DNA from: Fallopia convolvulus
Lineage: Eukaryota; Streptophyta; Magnoliopsida; Caryophyllales; Polygonaceae
Length of the DNA stretch: 64,000 nt
Assembly: GCA_964016875.1 (NCBI GenBank)
Contig: OZ024735.1
Coordinates: 16,024,934 to 16,088,933, forward strand
Reading direction: 5' to 3'
In this document: one piece after another, positions 55,403 to 64,000 of the stretch
Numbering within the stretch: the first letter of the stretch is position 1
How the letters are laid out: every line of letters starts with the position of its first letter
Position numbers and translations under genes: made by a program
The notes under the pieces: model-generated
What the model was told of the DNA's origin: nothing
The model's database searches: none
What the model saw: only the letters and a program-made list of their open reading frames with translations

Positions 55403-55748
55403 TGATACGCCTCAGATTCAGGATAGCATCACTAGGACTCGTCCGACGCGAGAACGACGTCTTCCCATTCGATTTCGAACTTAATGTTAGAATTTATTAT
55501 TACTTTTAGTGAGTCTTTGTAATTTTTATAAACTAGCATTTATGCTCTTCTCGGTTTTTCTTTACGGTTCTTTACCGGGACGCCTTTTTTGAACCGTTAG
55601 GGCTAGATATAAATACTCTCTTGTTAGATTGCAAATTAATTAATCTGATATCTTTACCCTAATTCTCTTCTCTCGTCTCCCTTCTCCTTCTCCTCTCCTC
55701 CTCTCCTACTTCTGCTACAATTCTCCATTGAACTTGTTAAAGGTAATA
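55403..55748 (+). repeat. Chromovirus 5' LTR, 3' edge deleted
   Basis: It matches 58784-59125 almost throughout, including TATA-like GATATAAATACTC, then departs after AAGGTAATA where the 3' LTR continues GCTTATTACC to TTTAACA. Confidence 0.9.
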
Positions 55749-55764
55749 AATCCCTAATCAGCAG

Positions 55765-58700
55765 GTGCTTTTACAGGGCGACCGTCAGGGCCCTCGTTTG
55801 ATTTCTCTAAATACACTGCAATCTCTTTATGTTGCTGATGAGGATGCTGAGACCTTTGAAGTTGTACCTCTTACACCTGATGTTGATTCAACGGATGGGC
55901 CGCAGCCTACCGACGCCTTTCCGGAGGATTTACCGCCGCCTATATTACAGGTGCTTCAGCGGCATTCTAGCGTGTTTCAGGTGCCCACCGGCCTGCCACC
56001 ACGCCGCGCTTGGGACCACCGAATATACTTGCAACAGGAGGCGAAACCAGTTAATGTCAGGCCATACCGCTATCCGTACTTTCAAAAGACGGAAATTGAG
56101 CGACAAGTACAAGAAATGCTATCACAGGGCATTATCCGGCATAGCACAAGTCCATTCTCTTCACCAGCTTTACTTATCAAAAAGAAAGACGGGAGTTATC
56201 GTTTCTGCATCGACTACAGAGCTCTGAATTCCGCTACTGTTAAAGATAAGTTCCTTATACCCACTGCTGATGAATTGTTTGATGAATTGGGTAAAGTCGT
56301 CTTCTTTACTAAGCTGGATTTGCGTTCAGGATATCATCAAATCCGAATGCATGAGTCGGATGTGCATAAAACAACGTTCTGGACGTACGATGGTCACTTT
56401 AAATTCCTTTTCATGTCATTCGGCCTAACGAATGCGCCTTCAACTTTCCAAGCAGCGATGAATCAAATTTTTTCTGAGTTTCTGCGGGAATTTATTATCG
56501 TCTTCTTTGACGACATTCTGATCTATAGTTCGTCCTTGGAGCTTCATGTCCGACATATCGACATCACTCTACAAATCCTGCACGCCAATAAATTCTTTGT
56601 CAAGAGCTCCAAGTGCGCATTTGCCATGACTACAGTTGAGTATTTAGGCCATATCGTCTCTTCTGGCCAGTTGTTAGCCGATCCGGCCAAGCTCGCAGCT
56701 ATGTCAGATTGGTTGATACCGAAGTCTGTCCGTCAGCTAAGACGTTTTTGGGTCTCACCGGGTATTACCGCAAATTTATTCATAACTATGCTCAGTTGGC
56801 CGCCCCTCTAACAACATTATTACAGAAAGACAAGTTTCAGTGGTCAGAGGCTCCTACTACTGCTTTTCAGCACTTGAAAACAAATATGATGAGTCTGCCG
56901 GTATTACAGCTTCCAAATTTCGATAAAACCTTTGTTCTTGAAACCGATGCTTCTGATGTTGGTGTAGGCGCGGTTCTACTACAGGATGAGCGTCCGATTT
57001 CTTTTTTCAGTAAAACTCTAGGTAGTAGACGTCGGGGCTCGTCAGCTTATCATAGAGAACTATACGCCAGCGTGGTGGCTGTGCAGAAATGGCGTCAGTA
57101 TTTACTTGGGAGGGAATTCCTGATTCACACTGATCAGAAGAGTCTGAAGGAGTTGCTTTCTCAGGTTATTCAAACACCCGATCAACAGTTTTTCATCCGG
57201 AAATTGATGGGTTATAAATTCCGGATCGAATATAAGACAGGTGCTAGTAATAGAGTTGTCGACGCTTTGTCACGCTGTATGATCGAGAACGAAGCAGTGC
57301 AGAGCCAATTTTTATCTATTTCAGCTCCATTGCCTGACTTGTTACAGCAGGTACGCCAGGAAAATGAAACTCAGCCGGATTTAATCGCACAGCATGAAGT
57401 CGCGGCAGCGGGTACATTGGTCGTACCCTTTCGCGTCTATTCCGATATTCTTTATTATGGCCATCGCCTTGTTCTCGGACGTGATTCACCGATGTGCGCC
57501 GAGGTGCTAGCTGAATACCACGCCTCGCCTAGCGCCGGTCACCCGGGTGTGGATCGCACCTTCCGTCGATTGACGAATGTCTTTTATTGGCCCGACATGC
57601 GACATGATGTTAAGCGGTATGTGGACTCTTGTTTGATATGTCAGACTACTAAGTACAACACTAAAAAGCCTGCCGATCTCTTACAGCCATTGCCGGTTCC
57701 TCATAAGGTTTGGGACGAGGTCTCGATGGATTTCATTACAGGGTTACCGCCTTCGAAAAGCTTTTCTGCCATTCTGGTTGTGGTGGATACCTCTCTAAAT
57801 ATGCACATTTCGGGCTCTAAGTGCGCATTACGACGCCCCGAAAGTGGTCGCCGTGTTTGTGGAAATTGTTGTCAAACATCATGGTATCCCGACAGTCATA
57901 TTATCTGATCGTGATCCGCTTTTTCGTAGCTCGTTTTGGACTGAAATTCATAGGTTGAGCGGTACTAAACTGCGTCACAGCTCGGCCTATCACCCACAGA
58001 CGGACGGGCAGACGGAAGTTAAGAATCGGCATCTTGAACAATATTTGCGAGCGTTTACGCAGGGCGGTCCGCGAAAATGGGCTGAATTTTTACCATGGGC
58101 CGAATTAGCGCTAAATTGTACTTATCATGAGGGGCTACAAATGTCGCCTTTTCAAGCCCTATACGGCCGGGAGCCACCTCCGCTGACACACACAACACAT
58201 CCAGTCGGGCTACCTTCGGCGGCTCTCGCTACGGTACAAGAGCGGAACGAGCTTCTAGACCTCCTCCGCGCTAATCTTCACAAAATGCAACAGAGGATGG
58301 CTGCTCAGGCAAATGCACACCGCCGTGAGCTTCAGTTTGAGGTGGGCGATTTGGTTGAAGCTGCAGCCGTACCGCCAGCATTCGATTGCGAAACCGCTGT
58401 CGGCAAAGCTGGCTCAACGATTTTATGGTCCCTTTAAAGTCAAAGAGAAAATCGGACCAGTTGCTTACAGACTAGAGTTACCAGCTAATGCTAAGATTCA
58501 TGACTTATTCCATGTCTCACTGCTTCGACCTTTTGTTCCGGGATCCCCTCAGCCGATTCACACGTCTTTTCTGGATGAGTTTGTTCATGACAGACCACTT
58601 TCATTACCGGTTTGTGCTTTGGCTGAGCGCAATGTTTTAGTTGACGGGAAACCACGCCAGGAATGGTTGGTAGAATGGCGCGATGGCTCGCCTGACGACG

Positions 58701-58786
58701 CTACATGGGAGCTTGTCGCCGGTCTGCGGAGAAGTTTCCGGATCTCCGCCTTGAGGACAAGGCGATTGTCATCAAGGGGAGAATGA
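55765..58786 (+). pseudogene. Chromovirus polymerase: reverse transcriptase, RNase H, integrase, chromodomain
   Basis: The first frame (55765-56811) holds the reverse transcriptase: PVNVRPYRYP, GIIRHSTSPFSSPALLIKKK, FFTKLDLRSGYHQIR and the catalytic FFDDILIYS. A frameshift near 56740 leads to 56709-57908 with FLGLTGYYRKFI, RNase H (ETDASDVGVGAVLLQ) and the integrase zinc finger (H-x-H, CLICQTTK) and first Asp (MDFITGLPPS). A second shift near 57800-57850 leads to 57844-58437 (ILSDRDPLFRS, HPQTDGQTEV). A third near 58370 leads to the tail (YRLELPANAKIHDLFHVSLL) and a chromodomain-like WLVEWRDGSPDDATWE. Catalytic residues are kept, but at least three shifts disable it. Confidence 0.92.
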
Positions 58787-59142
58787 TACGCCTCAGATTC
58801 AGGATAGCATCGCTAGGACTCGTCCGACGCGAGAACGACGTCTTCCCAGTCGATTTCGAACTTAATGTTAGAATTTATTATTACTTTTAGTGAGTTTTTG
58901 TAATTTTTATAAACTAGCAGTTATGCTCTTCTCGGGTTTTCTTTACAGTTCTTTTCCGGGACGCCTTTTTTGAACCGTTAGGACTAGATATAAATACTCT
59001 CTTGTTAGATTGCAAATTAATTAATCTGATATCCTTTCCCTAATTGTCTTCTCTCGTCTCCCTTCTCCTTCTCCTCTCCTCTCCTACTTCTGCTACAATT
59101 CTCCATTAAACTTGTGAAGGTAATAGCTTATTACCTTTAACA
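58784..59142 (+). repeat. Chromovirus 3' LTR
   Basis: The 359-bp LTR begins TGATACGCCTCAG and ends ACCTTTAACA, directly followed by CCTTC. It is complete and very similar to the 5' copy. Confidence 0.92.
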
Positions 59143-59147
59143 CCTTC

Positions 59148-59597
59148 AAATCACCTCAAAAGTTGATTGAAAAAGATGCTGTGGTGACGCACTCCATGAC
59201 CCAAGGAACCATTTTTTGGGTGGAAGCCAAGCCCATGAGTGTATGCTCCAGGAGCTAACTAATTTGTATCGTAGCAACTAGCTAGCAATCAAGACAAATG
59301 TTAAAAGGTTCATAAACCTTGTTTTTTTTTTTTCGGTTTAAAGTTCATATAGCTATATTGTAGACAGGTCTAAATGGATAAAATTATCATCCACAAAATA
59401 ATCATTCCCCGCCCACGGATGATGGACATGTATGTAGTACGTACTGATCAAATTATACAACATAATATCAATCATCAAGTGCGCACAAATCAGTCTTTCC
59501 ATCACGCATTCAAGTAATTCAACACACTTTCTTTACTAGTATGATCCCCTATATATATAACACTTATCTTGGACGTGGCGATTGTGACACTAAATGA
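59148..59597. other. Intergenic stretch downstream of ABCG11
   Basis: This is the 3' flank of the ABCG gene with homopolymer runs near 59320. No other gene is seen. Some of it is expected to be the gene's 3' untranslated region. Confidence 0.45.
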
Positions 59598-62500
59598 TTA
59601 CCTCCTACCATGAGCAACGTATCCTCTAAGCGACGGTGACTGGCTAAGGCGGTCTGGAGCAACGGTCGTGTTGGGGATTCCACTCTTCTTTTGCATCCTC
59701 CTCCTTGCTATGTAGCCACGCACCCAAGGTGTCACGTCCTCGTTGATCTTGATCATGAAGAAGAAGATGATGCGGTATACGATGATCATCGAGAAGATGA
59801 CGCTGAGATCGATCCATTTGGAGCGGTGCACGTCGATTTGGAAGATGTTCTCAAGTATGTACTCCCCTGGAATCTTGGGCAGGAACGGGGACCCGCTGTC
59901 GAACATCAATCCTTTGAGGTCGTTTTGGTATTGGCCCTGAATGAGGGAGGAGTTACAAGCAAATATCATCACTTAGTCAGTTTCACGTACATGTTTCACG
60001 TGATTAATTTCCAAATTAATTATATGAAAATCACCTGGAGAGCCCAGAAATGGAAACTTATGTAAGACATAGGGTAACGCCAGACGGGTTTCGGGATGTC
60101 CTTTGGCAGCCTAAAGTACCCGGATACCAACATGAAAATTCCCTGACATACAACACCGCACCATAAAGGGCATTAGCAAACAGAGAAATATATAAAGGAG
60201 TAATCGATGGATTGTTAGTTTTTGAGAAACAAAACTAGTGATAGGAAGAAGGATGGAACCTGAATGCCTGCTCCAGTGATGATTCCCATTAGGAAGTTGG
60301 GGACGACGCTTGCTATGGCCATCATCAAGCTCTCCACCACAGTGACGCTTGCATACAGGCAGAGAACAAAGAACAAGTAATGCTCAAATCCGGGATGGAG
60401 GCCCACCATGAAGTAGCAAATGGTGCCTGAGATGAAAGTGATCAAGATCAAGAAAGGCATGGCTGAAATCGTGTTGCTGATTACAAATGCCATGACTCCA
60501 TAATGTCCATTCAGCCTCTCCCTCTGGAAGACCTGCATTTCCACACAACTAAACGTTCATGTTCATATAACTAGATTTCATATCTACTACCAATGTAATT
60601 CGACATGGTCTAGCATGTGTGATTGTGTAGTAGGGAAAAGACCTTCATGTCTTCGACAAAGGAAGGAAATCCACCAATGGACATGAATGTCACGAATCCA
60701 AAGACGAATGATGCACAAGACCCTCTTGCCTGTTTTGGCATTTTCAAGAGATTGGTTAATTAGTAAGAATCACCAAAGAAGTTAATTGAACATTTTGTAG
60801 GAAGAATGCTGTATATTTTTTTCTCACCAGGATGGAGTTGTAGCTTGTTCCAACATTCAGATAAATAGTTCCAATACATATAGTGACGACGACGTAGATG
60901 ATGAGCCTCAGCCAGTAGTATCCAAAGTCTCTCGACATGTTAATGAAGGATCTCTTCGTCAAGGTGAACGTCTGCATGAAGGAGCTCGCTTGGCTTCCTC
61001 CAGAATCCAGCACGGATCCTTTCTGTAAATAGATATAAAAGCATTAGATATATCTTACAAACTTGAAACACTTGTTGAAGAAGTAGACGAGTATTGTGCA
61101 AGGACTTACAACTCTGGAGATCTCCTCGACTCTCTGTATTGCTGCATACGAGTACTGAGATTTAGCATATGAGCTGACCAGAGTTCGAATCGCTTCAGCT
61201 GTGGTGATCTTATCCAGAGGATCATCACTTGCCTCAAACTGCAATTTAATTAGTAGTGTAAATATGTATCTATGGATGAAGATGATCCAACTACATAATT
61301 AAGATGTAATGGAGTTACATACATACCCGGAGTTTCATGGAGCCTTTGAGAGTGGCCTTAACTTTGTCAAAATCCGAATTGATGCACCTAAGAAAGTGAT
61401 CAGAAGGGTTCCTCAAGGCAGGGCAGGGGAACCCAGTTTGAGCAAAGAACTGCAAGTTCAAAGCATTTGAATTTAATAAACCCAATCCATATATGAAAGC
61501 CACAATTAAGTGGAAATCAATTGAAATTCTGACCTCATAAGCCTCTGAAGCCTGGCCAAAGTAAACAGTTTTGCCTCCAGAGAGCAAGTACAGGCGGTCA
61601 AACAGCTCGAAGACCTCACTGCTAGGCTGATGAATGGAGGCTATAACAGTTCTTCCTCCTCTTGATAGCCCGCGAAGCGTCTGGGTTACAAAGAAAGCAG
61701 ATGCACTGTCAAGGCCGCTGGTAGGCTCATCAAGAAAGAGGAGGCGGGGGCGCATGAGGATCTCGAGAGCAATGCTAACGCGACGCTTCTCGCCCCCACT
61801 AATGCCGCGGAGATGCCAGTTGCCAATGACGGTGTCAGCACAGTCTTGAAGGCCCATCTCCATGATGGTGCTCTCTATCAAGGCCCGCTTCTCCTGCCAC
61901 CCCATCTTGTCAGGCAGCCTCAGTCTAGCCGAGTATGATATCGTCTCTCTAACCGTCAATGTCCCAATCAAGTTGTCGTCTTGGGTCACATACGCCTGCA
62001 ACATAACAAAATCGATCATATATAACACATGTCACATTATAAATATATATACTACCAGCACTTATTAAATCAGGATGCATATATGGTTAGGTAACAACAA
62101 ATATCATCACTTTCCATCTGGTAAGGTTGTTTGACAATTAGATCTTGTGTTGATGAAGCAATTACAAAAAAACAGCCTGTACATGATTCTTTTTTGGTCA
62201 AAGTAGTATCAGAAAGGTAAGTACATACAAGTGAAAATGATGAGCATAAAGTATAAAACAAAGTAAATTCAAAGGTCAATATATTATGGTAATTAATTAC
62301 ATGTAATATGTTACAATTAATTAATTAAAAATATACTCCCATAAAACAGGAACCAAACTAGCAATTCCATCATCAAACTTTGTTAATTAATTACAGCATG
62401 TATGTATATAATTAATTAACAACAGATCATCGATCAAGATACAATATGGATCACAAACGGACAAAAGAAGATGAAATTAAATTGGGGTGCGTACCGCGGT

Positions 62501-62875
62501 GCCAAAGGAGAGCTTGGTTTTGCGGCCGTTGAGAAGAATAGAGCCGGAGAGGAAGGCGTTGGCGGCGAGGCGGCTGGAAAGGGCGTCAAGAAGGGTGGAC
62601 TTGCCGGAGCCGGAGGGGCCCATGAGAGCCGTGAAGGAGCCCGGCTCGGCGTAGCCGGTCAGGCCTTCTAGAACCTTCTGCGTCTCGCCGTTGCTGAGAG
62701 TAACCATGACCGTCAGATCCCTCCACGTCAGCCTGGCCGACACGTCACCCACCAGCTCCGTCCCCGCCGCCGGCCTGATGTCCTTCCACAGCGTCTCGCT
62801 CAGCGGGCTCAGCGTCACCCCCGCCGCCGAGTCCTTCTCCTCCAACTCCATTGCCACGTGGGCTCGATCCACCAT
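59598..62875 (-). CDS. ABCG11: ABCG half transporter, ABCG11/WBC11 orthologue, 698 residues
   Basis: Nine exons join in frame: 62495-62875, 61534-61995, 61327-61449, 61110-61238, 60828-61022, 60643-60729, 60260-60532, 60035-60142, 59598-59936 (2097 nt, all introns phase 0). The cytosolic ATPase domain has Walker A GPSGSGKST (86-94), Q-loop Gln132, signature ISGGE (192-196), Walker B LLFLDE (212-217) and H-loop His249. The membrane domain follows (WLRLIIYVVVTICIGTIYL, FLILITFISGTICYFMVG, WIDLSVIFSMIIVYRIIFF). Near-identity to WBC11 along its length, including DVSARLTWRDLTVMVT, CINSDFDKVKATLKGSMKLR and TTVAPDRLSQSPSLR, supports orthology. ABCG11 dimerises with itself or ABCG12 in the plasma membrane to export cuticular wax and cutin precursors. 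The upstream ATG (MVDRAHVAMELEEKD) is chosen; Met9 is an alternative. Confidence 0.96.
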
Positions 62876-63329
62876 TTTGCGGCTGATTGATGGTCAACAG
62901 AGGTAATAGCTAGCTAGCTCAGTTCACGGATCAACTAATTAAGAGAGCCAGAGAGAGAGAGCGAGGAGGAATGGGGGAGTATAATAACAAAGTGGTAAGA
63001 GGATGGAGGGGGAATGGGGCAAGTGTGAAGGGGAAGGATAAGCATGAATTTGACCGGTTGAGGTGGGTGGTGGTTGAGTATTAATGCATTGAATGCATGA
63101 GGGAGGGAGTCTCTGTCGATCTCATGCAAGGTTGGGGCTGTGTTGGTTGGGTTTGCATTTATTGGGCGTGCCCACATCGAGGCCGGAGCACCCTAGTCGC
63201 TCTCTACCTGTACTCACTTTCATTTTAATAAACACTACTAGTACTAATTTAATTCAATCTGATGGAGTACTTCTCATCCTCGTGGGAAATGAATTTAGTT
63301 TGTTAATAAACACTACTAGTTTGTTAATT
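62876..63329 (-). promoter_or_regulatory. Leader and proximal promoter region of ABCG11
   Basis: The region upstream of the ATG includes a (GA)n run near 62945-62965, CT-rich on the transcribed strand, common in plant leaders. A direct repeat TTAATAAACACTACTAGT occurs at about 63225-63242 and 63304-63321. I cannot place the transcription start. Confidence 0.4.
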
Positions 63330-63330
63330 A

Positions 63331-63658
63331 CTCCCTCCGTTTCATTTGTCACTTTTTTTTTCCAGTTATCTCAAAATATTTGTAGTACTCCGTATTATTT
63401 TTTTATGTCCTTTTGTATTTATAATTTGTTTATAACATTACCACCATTTAATATTATCTTTACCTATATCATTTAATAAAAAATTTACCCCAATATCATT
63501 TTTAGTTATTTCTTTTCTCTTTTTTTCTTTTCATCTTTATCGATCAACATCACAATCTCTCCCCCTTTCCTATTGGTTAATTACTTTTTCCTCCATTTTT
63601 TTTAAATTTGTATGAATATCGTCCTTTAGAACGAACATTATAGAACGGATGAAATATA
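63331..63658. mobile_element. Stowaway-like MITE, diverged
   Basis: CTCCCTCCGTTTCATTTGTC following TA at 63329-63330 is the classic Stowaway end. The right end (GAACGGATGAAATATAATA) is a diverged complement. AT-rich, no coding capacity. Confidence 0.6.
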
Positions 63659-63690
63659 ATACTCTCTTCGTTCTATTATATTTGACACTT
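63659..63690. mobile_element. Second Stowaway end fragment
   Basis: TACTCTCTTCGTTCTATTA followed by TTTGACAC is a second Stowaway-like start immediately abutting the first element. Confidence 0.45.
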
Positions 63691-64000
63691 TAGAGCATTC
63701 ACATCGGTGCAAAGCACCGATTCATGCCATCGGAGAAATTATAACAAGTTGAAAGTTTGCATGTTCCAAAACAACAGAGGAACATCTCATGAACCGGAAA
63801 AGTGGAATTGAATTTGGGGTGCATAGGCACGTACTGCGCATGAATTGATAAAACTATGCGTTTTACTATTTGCTATTTGCTTGGGGTATTATTTTGAAAG
63901 TTCATTTGTTTAAATGGCTAGTTTGGGAAATTTAAACGTACAAAAATTATCATAACTTATAATTTTTTATCTTAATATAGACACCGATATTGTATATATT
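63691..64000. mobile_element. Possible MITE running off the window
   Basis: TTAGAGCATTCACATCGGTGC opens like a PIF/Harbinger-type MITE with a TTA duplication. It includes a small hairpin CGGTGCAAAGCACCG. The other end lies beyond 64000, so this is tentative. Confidence 0.35.

Larger units (their letters stand above)
55403..59142 (+). mobile_element. Gypsy chromovirus lacking gag and protease
   Basis: The element has the target duplication CCTTC at 55398-55402 and 59143-59147, LTRs starting TGATACGCCTCAG, and a purine tract AAGGGGAGAA before the 3' LTR. The interior begins in the linker between protease and reverse transcriptase and contains reverse transcriptase, RNase H, integrase and a chromodomain-like C-terminus, marking a chromovirus. 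The 5' LTR ends about 17 bp short, and primer site, gag and protease have been deleted. Confidence 0.93.

Noticed and set aside
62471..62671. Plus-strand frame antisense to ABCG11 exon 1
   Set aside because: Shadow of a GC-rich coding exon; Gly/Ala-rich with no family resemblance.
1..64000. Undescribed multi-gene defence or biosynthetic system
   Set aside because: The three intact genes belong to known, functionally unrelated plant families, and the remaining coding signals are transposon proteins; no co-ordinated cluster is visible.

Overview
This is nuclear DNA from a flowering plant, almost certainly a eudicot. Host genes have GT-AG introns, there is no bacterial gene organisation, and most of the window is plant transposable elements: Copia (Tork- and SIRE-like), Gypsy (Athila, chromovirus, Tat-like LTR), hAT, CACTA, PIF/Harbinger, Helitron, LINE and SINE. 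A SINE with a (TTG)n tail in one intron hints at an asterid, but the species cannot be fixed from sequence alone.

Three host genes look intact, all on the minus strand. (1) 23746-24117 is an intronless CC-type (ROXY-class) glutaredoxin with a CCMC active site and a C-terminal ALWL motif. (2) 29934-36339 is a seven-coding-exon gene for a 486-residue CID-domain protein (RPRD1/Rtt103 type, binds the RNA polymerase II tail). Its introns hold a solo LTR, a SINE and a small MITE. (3) 59598-62875 is a nine-exon gene for a 698-residue ABCG half transporter that matches ABCG11/WBC11, the cuticular lipid exporter. All exon joins were followed in frame.

Layout. 1-8625: 3' end and 3' LTR (1832-8625) of a large Gypsy element, split by a 3655-bp hAT element with a perfect 8-bp target duplication. 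8626-9893: a truncated ORF cut by that LTR, two GC-rich repeat blocks and a SINE. 10225-23089: a minus-strand Copia element (target duplication AGCTT) whose 5' LTR was hit twice, by an Athila element (14136-21654) and by a minus-strand LINE-like element (21732-22997). 23.1-25.0 kb: glutaredoxin gene and flanks. 25.0-29.4 kb: three Helitron-like elements in one orientation, an hAT-type MITE and a PIF-type MITE with an internal minisatellite. 29.8-37.1 kb: CID gene. 37.2-38.5 kb: an hAT end and unclassified DNA. 38.5-47.8 kb: a SIRE-like Copia element with an extra ORF carrying a 725-bp segment in three tandem copies. 47856-48454: solo LTR. 49182-54706: a non-coding LTR element (LARD type) with a CACTA element inside its 3' LTR. 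54791-55239: solo LTR. 55403-59142: a chromovirus that has lost gag and protease. 59.6-64 kb: ABCG11 and flanking MITEs.

The three host genes have unrelated roles (thiol redox and transcription cofactor, RNA polymerase II termination, cuticle lipid export). The transposons tell the dynamic story: clean target duplications date the order of insertion, and every LTR element with coding sequence wholly inside the window has lost a different essential module. I saw no CRISPR array, defence island, tRNA or rRNA gene. The most unusual signals are a CCGCG-NN-CGCGG motif dispersed through the Athila element and a second locus, the 725-bp triplication, a 22-bp palindrome at one CACTA boundary, and paired perfect palindromes just inside the hAT element.
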